From Cycas panzhihuaensis (Eukaryota > Cycadophyta): DNA of 64,000 bases. The position numbers and the translations under genes were made by a program. The stretch is taken from contig CM041465.1 in assembly GCA_023213395.1 (NCBI GenBank), forward strand, positions 76,639,741 to 76,703,740, read 5' to 3'. The notes under the pieces are model-generated. The model did no database searches. It was not told where the DNA came from and saw only the letters and a program-made list of their open reading frames with translations. This document shows, piece by piece, positions 35,747 to 47,300 of the stretch (positions within the stretch are counted from its first letter, which is position 1; every line of letters starts with the position of its first letter).

Positions 35747-36711
35747 TCAGCCCTCCGGTCCACCAGCAGCAGCAGCAGTCTTCTTCCCTGAATAAGAGGG
35801 GTTTCAAAACAAACGTTGTAATTGCCAAAATTTTCTCACCTGTCCAACAAGTAAAGAACACAGAGGCTTAATTAAGGTTCTGTTAACACAGCAAGTGTAC
35901 CTTTGGTCTGATTTACGGTTGTAGCCATAACGGCAGAGAACTCGTTTGCGAGGACAGTGCCAGACCCAGACCCAGCAGCAGCCGCATCGGCTTTCAAAGC
36001 TTGGCAATGGCCCGCCATTAGGTTACACCGCGCACTGCTTTCGCGGGGTTCATGCTGCATACCCCCCACCTCAGTTTCGGAATTGAAATTAGGGTGAAGG
36101 CAAGGCACATCCGCATCACAATGTACATTGCACGAATTCAAGACGTATCCCCCGGGCAACGGTTGCAGAAAGCCATCTCCTGTTTTATCCGTTCCGACGG
36201 ACTTTTTGTATGGATAGACACCCAATTCTCCATCGATCCGGCACCGGAAATCGGCAAGCAAACACTTCAATCTCGCGATCTCGGCTTCAAAGGCCGCCTG
36301 ACCCTGCAACCGCCTCATCAACTGCTGGTTGAGAGCGGTCAAATGCAACACCTCCTCCTCCAAGCAAGCAGTGCGAGCCTTCTTCTTTTCCCTGTATTTC
36401 CTAACAGCCTCTCTGTTTCCCGCCGGCTGCTTCTTCGGCTTCGAAGAGCTATTTTGCGGTGACTCGGCGGTGTCCGCAAATTTCTCTTCATCGGGAGCCG
36501 CTACAATCTTTGTATGGGTGTGGAAACAGGTATGAGTGTGCACATTATCGGGGCCGGGAGGGTTGCAGGTGTGGGTGTGAGTACAGGCATGAGTGTCCTT
36601 GAGGATCTCCTCAAAAAAGCTCTCCATGGAAGAGCTACTGGGAAGATTATCCGCCATATTTGTATCTGAAAATACCTCATGATTCGAGAAATCAATCTCC
36701 CCGTCATCCAT
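35747..36711 (-). CDS. bZIP19/23-like: group F bZIP transcription factor with zinc-sensor motif
   Basis: In Arabidopsis, bZIP19 and bZIP23 turn on zinc-uptake genes when zinc is low, and zinc bound to a Cys/His motif switches them off. Here the start at 36711 opens MDDGEIDFSNHEVFS, the family N-terminus. The sensor is at residues 41-68: C43, H45, H47, C49, then H58, H60, C62, H64, H66. The basic region is 99-115 (N99, R107, the N-x7-R rule), and the zipper uses L117, L124, L131, I145 and L152. The unspliced frame ends at 35872 (279 aa). A GT-AG intron at 35788-35900 (113 bp) would instead join exon 36711-35901 to 35787-35747 and give 283 aa ending GKKTAAAAGGPEG, closer to the family's basic tail. 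I prefer the spliced model. No stops or frameshifts were seen. This is the only credible intact host gene. Function by homology. Confidence 0.93.
35788..35900 (-). other. predicted intron of the bZIP gene
   Basis: On the minus strand the donor is AAAG|GTACACTT and the acceptor CTTATTCAG|GGAAG; the reading frame is kept (phase 1). A second possible acceptor (TTGGACAG, minus strand at about 35840) lies inside. Retention would end the protein eight residues after the donor codon (TLAVLTEP). Confidence 0.6.
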
Positions 36712-37060
36712 TCCGAGTTCAACCTCTTTTAAGTAGAGTGCTGCAATAGCGAGCTACAAGCTGGGGCGTAAGCACGCAGTTTTCTGACCATTTAACCCCA
36801 AATCTTCCGATCCCAACCATACACGCGTCAAACCCCTAATATGTCTTATCAAAATGTTCATCATAACGATCCCAAATCGGAGGAAAAATCCAGACTTGAC
36901 CGTGCGGTTCGAGTATCGAAACAAATTCCCATTTTCGCCGACGGTCCAGCAGCTCCAGGTAGCTGCTATGCTCTGTTCGCATAACAAACAAAACTCCACA
37001 TCCTTTTTTCTTTTTTTAAAATTTGTCCAAGCTACCAAACACTAGATATGATGTCGTCCA
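36712..37060 (-). promoter_or_regulatory. 5' UTR and proximal promoter of the bZIP gene (approximate)
   Basis: Upstream of the start codon the sequence is less AT-rich than the flanks, as expected for the transcribed leader. I see no clear TATA box. A 94-codon frame at 36754-37038 on the same strand ends 42 bases before the start codon and could act as an upstream ORF, but its product resembles nothing and it may be chance. No RTGTCGACAY zinc-deficiency element is present here. Confidence 0.4.
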
Positions 37061-38690
37061 TTCCTCTGATGGGAGCCTTGGTGAACTACCCAAAGTGTCA
37101 CGACTCTGATACCTGCATCTCTGCAAATTTTACAGTTATTTTAATTATTCTGCTTTCGACAACTTGGATTGACGACGATTATGACAAGGGGTAAAATATA
37201 ACCTGCTAATAATAAGCGGAAGTAGCCATTCTTTTGGAAAACACAATTAAGCAATAGCCAACATAGATGGTTTCAGTAGTTATTTTTAAGAACCCTATGT
37301 TGACATCCGGATGCCAACTAGCAGCCCGCTATTATGGTCCCTTTTTTGGGTCAATTTTGTCATGTTCGTTTTCTTGATACTTGGGGCAGAGGACATAACG
37401 ACGACACCTGTTGGTCTCACTACGATCTCATGTGATTACCATAAAATTTAAAGCTCCTACGGTTTACTAGGGCTAGTCATAAGGCCACACCCATAGAGGC
37501 ACTTGGGTTGTGCGCATGTGTGTTGTGGGACCCAAAACTTGTGGGTTTCTATTCCCACATGGAAATAAGGACCTCTATATCTTGATGAATTTACACTTTA
37601 ATTGAAGTCTTTTATGAGTATTTGCTTATTAATTATTAACAATTATTGTCAAAATTTAGAAGTCCATTTCTTATAAAGTCATTCAACTTGCATAAAGAAT
37701 GCAAGCCCTTGTATTATAAATGGATGTGCTTTGTAACAGAGAACTTACTCTCTCACCTTAAAACACTCAAGCCCTCCCCAATTCTCCTCCATAATGTAAG
37801 TTTGCTTTTTATGGTCATGCACTCAGCTTTGACTCTCTTTTTTCACTAGCATAACCTTTATTTATCCATCGCAAAACATTACTCTCCTCTAAGAATGTCC
37901 TTTGTGTACCCCATAGGATTTAATCATCACATGTTTTCTCCTAGATTACGAAACAAAACCAGGTGAAAACAATCTACTCAAAATATATTAATAAATAAGA
38001 AGTGATAAAGACTACCATATATTAAGATTAACTCAATAATAGATTAATACTAAATAATAACTCTTATGGATGCTCCTCAAAAGCCCACTATAATTAACTA
38101 AAATAATTCTAGTTCTTTTTTTAAAAGGCAACCTCTTAAACAACACAATTCTTCTAGAAGAAGAAGGCAAAAAGAAGGTAGAAATTTGATATATATAAAT
38201 GAAAGATTTTGGGCAATTATAGTCATATATCTTTTAAGATGACCCTTAACTCTTCATTGCACTAGCTTTCTATTCATCTCCATGACCTTTCATGTAGCTT
38301 TTTGCCTTAACTCCTCACTTCACTAAGTGCCTCTTTATATATTGTAATCTTTTATATGGTCTTATGTGGATTATTTAAGGAGAATTGAAGTTGGATATGG
38401 AGTTATACAAAGGCTTCCTAATAAGTCTCCCTCTCTTCAGATGATTCAACCTTACAACATCTAAATATGTAGATATTATTATTAAAACATATGACTTTTC
38501 CACGTGCCATTTTCTCTTGATATAGTTCTTCGTTTCATCAAGTACTTAAAGATTTATTTTGTTATGAGGTTTTATGTATTAATGTTTATGATTGCTTCCA
38601 GTCCCAAAACCTTCTTCCCTTTATCATCTAATTCATATAGGTTTGACTATATATGGACCCCACTCTAATTTCCTTCTTTAAGAAAGATAT
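37061..38690. other. intergenic, nothing recognised
   Basis: AT-rich with short chance frames (37646-37849). No repeat family of the window, no domain, no RNA gene. Confidence 0.6.
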
Positions 38691-39900
38691 ATAAAAAACA
38701 TCCTATATTCAATTATGTTTGATAAGTTCAAGGCCTAAATCACTTCACCCCCTTGCCTTTTGACTTGATCTAAACCTTAAAATTTAGTGATATACTTTAT
38801 TTCTTAGATTCTTTTATCAAAAATTACTTGTATGGTTATAACCTTATCTTGATCCAATCGCCTATCTAAATTTCCTTTTTAAGTTGTACTAGTTCTCTTA
38901 TTACTTCATCCCATTTGGTGTAGTGTATATATTCCCTTTTAATAGCAATATACCTTTAGTTCATTAACATAAATGATGTCTTATTGATGGTGTCTTAGTT
39001 TCTTAGTTAAGAAACTTTTTATGGATGGTGGCCTATATCCATGTTAGGTGGTAAAAGGGACAATTTTAGTAAAGTCATAGCATGTTATGACAACCACAAT
39101 TTTACCAATAAAAGTGGCTCTTACAGTACTTGTGCTAACACGGGCTTAACTTATATAAATAATAGAAATATGAGAGTGATAGGTTGATTAATTAGGGGAT
39201 TACTTAAATTGGCATAAACTACTCAATATGTCTTAATAAGTGTATTTAAATAAAGAAATCCAATATTATTAGAGGGAGTTGATGCATTGATTTGAAGGCA
39301 TTCATAGCCTTTAAAAGGCCAAGACCTCTTATGTACATTTAATTAAATACATAAAAGGATGATGATTTGCCATATATTGTGCATTATTATATCTCTGCTT
39401 CTCTCATCCTCCTCCTTATATGATGAATTCCTACTTACTTGATGTCATTGATTGCTTGTTATAGTTGCTTATCTGTCGAAGATGTTTGAAACCTAATTGC
39501 TCTAGTATTTGGTATTATTGATAATAGTTGTGTTTATCTATTGTGAGTTTCATCTGTATTCTTTCAAACACTTCTTCATGACTTCAATATGGCCATCTAT
39601 TTATGGATTATAAACTATACTCATAGCGAGTTTGATTCCCATTAACTAAACCATCTCTTTTATAAAAAGTGTTAAAAAATAATGTGCATTTCATTATTAT
39701 GTATTTCATTATGGGCACCTTACAATGTTAATAATGTGTACTTTTTATCAGTAAGCTAATTAATTAAAAGGATTAGTTGCTTTCTCCACCTTACATAACT
39801 TCCTCAATTCCTTAACACACTCTATAAATTGAGGAGTGAATCATTGTCTCATGAATGGTTTTCAAACTAAGAACTTTGAGGGTGATTGCATTAGAGCTTT
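38691..39900 (-). pseudogene. antisense Ty3/gypsy integrase relic
   Basis: On the minus strand, about 39690 to 39560 reads FIKEMV-stop-LMGIKLAMSIVYNP-stop-IDGHIEVMKKCLKEY. This matches the plant gypsy integrase signature around GTKLAMSTAYHPQTDGQTE, including the catalytic Glu position (IEVM). Further along, at about 38860-38740, ITIQVIFDKRI-stop-EIKYITKF-stop-GLD may be a decayed chromodomain-like end. Everything else is too mutated to read. No LTRs were located. Confidence 0.6.
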
Positions 39901-40689
39901 AGAGTATGTATGAGTGTATATTACAAATGACTTAATACAAGTAATCTTCATTAATTTCACTTCTATAGTTTATCATTCATTCTTGCTCTCCTTTGAGTTT
40001 CAATAAAGTCCCATTTAATGTTTCTCTTACACAGTATCAAAGCCTATGGTTCGTTGTATGAAATTATTCTCAGTTTCTTATTTCAAATTAGATCTTTGGG
40101 GCATTATTAGTGTTATGAAGTGGTTCTTTGTGAGTTTTATAGATCCTATATAAACCCGTAAGGATTTCGAATGGAAAAATGAGGCATTTTTTATAGATGG
40201 GCAACTTTGAGACACGTGGGCATTCAAAACTCACAAGTTTTTACAGTTTTTGATGTTATAGAATTATTCTAGACTCATCATAGACCAATTTTACATTAAT
40301 CATTGCTTTGAAAATGAGATTTTTTTTCCCCTCATTTTACCTCCAAACCACACTTCAACTTTATTTTTTATCATCTTCGATTATTTTTCACTCTGTATGA
40401 GGCTACAAATGCGTAGATCATGGTAAAAAACCTTAGAATGCATTATCTATTTACTGAAGTTCATTAAGATAATTCAAAATAATTCAAGCAACCTCTCAAG
40501 CTACAACCACTATCAGAACATATGTTGGATTGACCTCTACTACTTCAACTATGACAACCAAGGCATAAACAACTAGGAGGACAAGGATAGAGAGGTATTT
40601 ATGATTATTAGTGCATCTATTACAAATGAACTCATCACATATCTACAAGGAAAGACAGCATTTATTATGATGGAATTAGAGGATAGAGG

Positions 40690-40978
40690 TGTTGGGGTTA
40701 ATGTTCATTTCACCCTAATGAAGTATACATAATGTTTAATGATGTTGCAAGACTGCCACAACTGACTTCAGCTGTTCGAGCCATCAAGTACATATTTTTT
40801 ATTATTTTTTAAATTCTAAAAATATTAGTTGATAACAGACTCCCTCCCAACATCCCAATTATGAATAAGAGGTTTTAGACCCAATGGTATTTCTGAACAT
40901 CACCTCTATTTTAGATATTGGTTAATTTTTCATTATGGCGACTATATAGTCTCTTTGTTATATCCTCATTGTCCTTCA
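40690..40978 (+). repeat. 5' LTR of copia C (289 bp)
   Basis: TGTTGGGGTTAATGTTC ... TTGTCCTTCA, followed two bases later by a primer binding site. Same architecture as the B and D LTRs. Confidence 0.75.
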
Positions 40979-40980
40979 TT

Positions 40981-40991
40981 TGGTATTAGAG
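40981..40991 (+). other. primer binding site of copia C
   Basis: TGGTATTAGAG, one change from the TGGTATCAGAG site for initiator tRNA-Met, two bases after the LTR as in B and D. Confidence 0.75.
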
Positions 40992-41513
40992 TGATTAGTT
41001 TTAGCCACGATTGGTTTCAGAGCATGTAGAATATCAAGACAAACTTGCATTACAATTATTTGATTATATTTATTTTATTTTTCAATAGCTTTATATACTT
41101 TACATTGAAATATTATTTATATATGCATATTTTTGGCTTGTGCAATCAATACACTCAATATTTTTGCAAATTTTTATAGATTTTAGGTGGATACAACCCA
41201 ACAATGATTTGAATTAGTTATTCATAAGGTTTGATTAAAATATTTTCATATTTTATTTAGTTCTCACTTTTTTTTTTAGGATTTTTCAACTTACTAATCT
41301 TTGGCAAGCTAGTGCTCCTCCATCATTGAGTCGAACCTCATCAAGTGACTACTCATTTGAATCCTTATCAAGTCCTCTACGCACTAGATTAGATGGTTCT
41401 GGAAATCATTACTTCTACACTGAGAAATCTCTCCCAGAAGCTTGCCTACTACTCTGCCCTATGGAAACCCCAGTGGCATTAGTATAAAAATGAATAAAAT
41501 CACTTTGTTTCTC

Positions 41514-41518
41514 TATAT
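41514..41518 (+). repeat. target-site duplication of copia B, left
   Basis: TATAT, identical to 50801-50805. Confidence 0.85.
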
Positions 41519-41862
41519 TGTTGGGACTAACCCCAATGTCACTAAAGAACTGTGTGCCTAGGGCCCCTCAAAGCCACCTTTGAGGCCCCCTAGGGCACCT
41601 AGAGCCTCCCAATAGCCACCTAGAGCCTATATAACTTTATTAAGGTATGTACATTATTTATTATTGTTATTTTTTTATATTATTTAAATTATTTATTAGC
41701 TAACGTGCAGGTTGGGTGATGGCACTTGCCGCCTCCCCAAAATTCTATTTAAGGGGTAGGAATATCACCCTGGTGTTTTTTAACATCACCAACTTTGGAA
41801 ATCACTTGTTTACTCAAGATATGTGTAATCTAATATCCCACTCCACTTCTCTGAATCTATCA
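41519..41862 (+). repeat. 5' LTR of copia B (344 bp)
   Basis: TGTTGGGACTAACCCC ... TGAATCTATCA. Partner of 50457-50800; same length. Confidence 0.96.
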
Positions 41863-41864
41863 TT

Positions 41865-41877
41865 TGGTATTAGAGCC
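41865..41877 (+). other. primer binding site of copia B
   Basis: TGGTATTAGAGCC, matching the initiator tRNA-Met 3' end except one base. Confidence 0.9.
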
Positions 41878-42092
41878 CAAAGAGTTGGTTGATAATTGTT
41901 TATGTTGATCTAGCTCTTCATATGTCTAGCAAAAGTGCAGCATATGACTGCTTATTGGAAGGAATCTTAGCAAGCCCATCTGTCTACTGGAGAAATCAGT
42001 TCAAAGTTTCGACTACTATGAAAGAAGTTCTCGTCCTCTAAAGTCAATCCTCTACAAACTTGTTACAATTGCATTACTGGGTTCTTCATGTT

Positions 42093-42295
<203 letters not shown>

Positions 42296-43586
42296 TTAAT
42301 TTTTTTTCTTTGATATACCTTCTCCAGTATATTTGAAAGATTTGGTTTCGTTTGTGACTCCGTTGCGTGACTATACTCTTCTGTTGTATACTCTTCCATT
42401 TTCATTTCTCTTATTTATTCTATTTGTGTTTCAACTCTATTCAATATTTAACAATAGTCTGCACATTTTATACTCGAGTATTTCATTTGGCTTATGAGAA
42501 GTGATCCCACCATTATAAAGTTTGAATCATCTTATATCTTACGTCTGTTCTATGAACTTCAACCTCTACTGGTACATGATAAGGAGAGCTCTCATCATAG
42601 TAGATTCATTCATTCCTTCAACTTTTTTGTTTCCTTGACTTTCCTTAGGAACTCGCAGCCTGTCATTCCTAGCATATAGTATTAAACTTGAATGCAGTAT
42701 TGCAAGCAGATTATGGTTGTTCCTTACCCAAGCCAAGGATCTCCAGCACACTTGTGGCACTGTCGACAGTAGTCACTTTAAAGGAATCGATTTTCACACA
42801 AGTTGTTCGCATGTCCTATTGGATTGGAAGCTATGACACAACGTTGCATTGGGTAGTTTATCGACACAGGATGTCTCATTCGATTTCTCTACACATCTAT
42901 TATTTAACAGGAGAAACATTCATAATCTCAAGCATGCCATTGGTTTCATTGCTTTGATTGCCACATGTTTACCCTCTGTATTTCCTTTTAGACCTCTTCT
43001 GGTATATTTTACTAGCCCGAATGTGATTTTCCTTTGCAGCATTGTCATTTGAACGGTTTTCATGAGTTTTATAGCCCGGTATCCTCCTTTTTCTAATTTC
43101 TAAAAAAACTTGCCCTTCAACCACGAAAGCTTGGTTAGAAGGCTGAGAATTGATAGGAGGAACATCTAAATAAGTAAACCCAATTCTTTGCCTCTTACTT
43201 GACTACAACTCTACTCCCATATTTTAGTTTCTGCTATAAGATTCAAGAAATTTATTGGCTTTGATCATGATGCAACTAGTATATCTATATATTGAGATGC
43301 TCACATGGTACAACCTCAGCGGTTCTATAACTTGTCAAAACCAATCATTACCTACAACCATAAAGACTCTTTGCTAACTAACTAGACTCAGTCGTCACTT
43401 TCAAGTTTCAACCCACTAGGAATTATTGCTGCAACTTAGAACTGCCCCCAACACAAAGCGAGCTCCCTCTATAGGGACTGAAACTATAGCCAGTGCCCAA
43501 CTGATTGCTCTGAACATCTTTGTATTAGATCTAGAAAGAGATGGGATTAAAGCATTGACGACGTAATTAGTTGTTTACGTAGTTTA

Positions 43587-43601
43587 AAAAATAAATAAAT
43601 A

Positions 43602-43672
<71 letters not shown>
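43587..43672. repeat. (AAAT)n / (TA)n microsatellite
   Basis: Five AAAT-type units, then two TA runs separated by AAATT. Confidence 0.95.
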
Positions 43673-43673
<1 letters not shown>

Positions 43674-46228
43674 TATGAAATAGTGAGTTGATTTCCTCGA
43701 CTAATCAGTTGAGAATATTTATGCGATTGAGTCACCCTCCTATCCATGATTCAGATTTGATCTTTTAGATCAATTTTTTCAATCAATTTTTTTATTTTCT
43801 TAGTTGCGCAGGTCAATCAATTAACGGTCGCATAACTTGTGTTGAAATATTGTATTTTTTATAAAGTTGATTTTAAATTTAATTAAATTTTATTGCAATT
43901 TAAATTTTGGGGTTTAAAAGGCTTAAGCCCCCTTTAGTCTTAGCCCCTGATCACATTCTTTTCCACATGACCCTTTGTTATCTTATTAAAAGGACCTTTT
44001 AACTTTATAAATATTTTTCTTTTTTATTTTTTATTTTTACTTAATCCATATGGTACTTGGCTAATTTCTTTAATATCTCTTCACTAGGGTATCAGTTTTT
44101 GACAAAACCTTTCCCTTTGAGTCTAGAATTTTCCGGGGTATAATTTAGACTGGCTATTTACCATATTTGGAGCTGATTTAACCTGTTTCTAATCAGTTTA
44201 ATTCAATTATTAAAAAAAAAAACCTTTTTTGGATTATTAACATAAAAAATACTTTCAACTATTTTCATTATAACGTTTTTGTTTCACATCAGAATTCTGA
44301 TCCATCAATTTTGTTGGGAAGCTAACTTATTCCCCTTCGAACTAACAAAGTTATTATAAATTTTAAAGTGTTCTTGCATATTTTCAAAACCATCAAATTT
44401 GAAGTACATAAAAGCTTTTAATTTGTCATTATTGCATATTTTTATACATTATTTCTCAAGTTTATTAACTGAAAAGCATATTAAGCAGCTCTTCAAACTA
44501 TATTTGATTATTTTACATTATTCTATAAAGTTGTTTTACTAGTTTTTCATAATCTTTTGAGCCCAGGCTCCTGTTAAGCCGAAAAAAGAGGACCGCATCT
44601 TTTATACATTAAAATCGTGACTTATAGGAACCCATTCTCAAAACAATTAGTTCTGTTGAATAGATATTTTATTGATCTTCAAATTAGTATAATCTTACCT
44701 TAATTTGATATTGTTTACTACAACTTTAAAGATGATCAACTTGAGCATTCAAGATATCCCAATAGACTTGTCCTCTTAACCTTTTTTAAGGAGTTCTTTC
44801 TTTTATTTCTTACTGATCACTTATAATACATGTTTGAGACTTTCATTTAACTTTTATATAACTTCTTTTAAGATGATTTGTAGTAGAAATTGGTCATATA
44901 CATCTAAAGTAAGTGACAAACCAAGAGGTCATGCAACCTAAAACGGGTACAATTCATCCTTTTGAAGTTTCTTCTTCACATTTTTCATCTTTCTAAAGTG
45001 AAAATATACATATATATTTCAGATTTCCTACATTATACATTTTCATCAAGACAAAATGATTTCTTGCATTGAAAAAGAAGGTCATTTTCTTGTTTAAGTT
45101 TGTGTTTATTCATTTGAAAAATCAAAAGCTTAAGAATTCTTTATTTTTTCCATCATCAAAAGTTTTATTTCAGATCTGCATAGTTTAAAAGATCTCAGTG
45201 ACTTTCTAAATTTGCTCATATAATCATTATATTTCAAAGTATATCTGAAATTATACCTTATAAGTTCGTCAATTTATTTTAAAGGCATATACTTATTGAA
45301 AGTATTTTTTTACTTATCATTGTTGAAAAGTTTATTTACTTGTTGTACTTATAAAAGTTACATCTAGTTGGTAATACAATTTACTTTCTAAATGTATTTT
45401 TCACTCTTAAGGGCATTGCATTTTTTTAAAAGTGATTACTTGCACATTTCTTTCAAGCGCTCATTATTTATTTCATCTTGCTTAGAGGTTATATTTTTTC
45501 ATTCAAGTTACCTTTCTTTTTTGCATAAAATGATTCTTTAAAAAAACCCTAAGCAAGACTACACTACTAATAAATTTATTTTTCACATTAAAAAAGATAA
45601 TCTTAAATTGAACCACCCCCTTTTTCCAGCCTTGTAAGGGGAACGATTAGGAGCCTTGAAGTTACCACCTCGCACACGTTAATTGGCCTACTCATATTGG
45701 ATGAGGATAGCTATTAGTTATTGGGTGTATTTAGTGATAGGCTAAGGTGTAGAACCTATTCTTTTTATGGTGTTTGGAGACCAAGGCTAGACTTGGAGAG
45801 GGTGAGTGCCTTGGTTTAAAAACCTTCACCATTAGATCTGTCGCTAGGCATAAGTCCAGCACAGGTGGACCAATAACTTAGGGGGGTGTAAAAACCTTCT
45901 TAGTAGCCTATGTACTGAGGTATATAGAGCCTAGTACTCATGTACTAATATATTGGATCCATGTTTTTCCATCTGTGGCAGGCGCCACTAGACAGGATAG
46001 TAACCGAAGGTTACCCTAGGAGAAACTTAAACTTAAAGTCTAGTAACCTTAATAGGTACTAATTCACTTATTCAAACTTTGGGAAAAACCTTGGGTTATA
46101 CTTGGAAGCAAATTTTATACTTAAAATATTTTTTTCAAAACTCAAATTAATTAATTAATTTTTTATATTCAAATTCTTTTTTTTGAAAACTTATTTGTCA
46201 TCTTTGATTAACAAAACTTTAGTTGAAG

Positions 46229-47300
46229 ATGATGTTTAACTTTGGGAATATGATTATCTCAAAATTTGATGGAAATAATTTTCTAAATTGGAGTAAGAGG
46301 ATGAGACCCATCCTTATAGATAACGACATGTGGGAAGTTGTAAAAACAGACTACAATAAACTAGAATAAAATCCATCTAATGCAGAAAATGTTACCTACA
46401 AGAAAAATGTTAAAAAGGATAATGAAGCCTTAGGTCTCATCTTCTGTATACTAGAAGATCATGTGTTCCCAAGAGCTAGTGAATCAGTTAAGTCCAAAGA
46501 AGCTTGGGACACCTCACAGCTAATATATGAAGGAGCAACCTTTTCTAAATTACAGAACTTAAGGAGTAAGTTTGAAAACTTACATATGATGCCAAATGAA
46601 TCAGTAACAGAATTTATGACCAAAGTATAAGATATTATAAACCAAATAAGATCACTTGGAGATACCCTAACTAAATAAAGGGTAGTTGAAAGGATCCTTA
46701 GATGTGTTGGAGCTTTAAGATGTTTTGAAATAGTGGCTACTAGTATCAGTGTATTAAAGGATCTAAGTACTCTCAAAGCAGAATAACTTAATACCATGTT
46801 TATGTCCATAGAAGAGTAGCAAAGTGTAAAAGAATCACTAGAACATGCCTTTACTACAAAGACCTGCATTCAATCCAACTCCCAAGTAGAGACCTCAAGG
46901 TAAAAGGAATCTTTTCCAAGAAGAAAAGGTAGAAATACTCGAAGGGATACTAGACAAGACCCTCCACAATATCAAACCCCTCATCAAATGAGGTAAGGAA
47001 GACCCCAACAACATGAAGATCCTATAAGAAATACTAATCAAATGAGACAATTTAAGAATTATCCTTGTTGTCCAAATTGCCAAGGGAATTTTTAATATTC
47101 AAGGTCAAATCAGGTATATCGAGACAACCCTCCTCAATCTTATGAGGGAATGGGGAGATCTTTTAATATTGATTGTTCTCATCCAAGAAGTCAAACCCTA
47201 AGTTATGGAAGAAGAGATCTATTGTATTGCACTTATTTCCATAGAAGTTGTCACATTGAAGATAAATACTTCTCAAAACATAGACCACCATCTAGAGGAC
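46229..47300 (+). pseudogene. copia B gag remnant
   Basis: The start is at ATG 46229 (MMFNFGNMIISKFDGNNF, the KFDGxNFxxW entry of copia gag). The reading goes through WDTSQLIYEG, LRSKFENL and IRSLGDTLTK with about a dozen stops. The CCHC knuckle near 47230 (YCTYFHRSCHIEDKYF) has lost its second and last Cys. In element C the same knuckle is intact (CIYCHKVGHTEDKC). Confidence 0.88.

Noticed and set aside
36052-36535. Plus-strand ORFs opposite the bZIP gene
   Set aside because: Shadow frames of a GC-richer coding exon; no motif of their own.
37095-37112. Minus-strand GGTATCAGAGTC upstream of the bZIP gene, like a copia primer binding site
   Set aside because: No LTR of plausible length or second copy adjoins it; probably chance.
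37520-37562. GTGGGTTTCTATTCCCAC, like a tRNA T-arm
   Set aside because: No matching box A or cloverleaf upstream, and the box B spacing is wrong.
42760-42769. TGTCGACA, resembling the zinc-deficiency response element bound by F-bZIPs
   Set aside because: The flanking bases (C and G) do not fit RTGTCGACAY, and it lies inside the copia B leader about 6 kb from the bZIP start.
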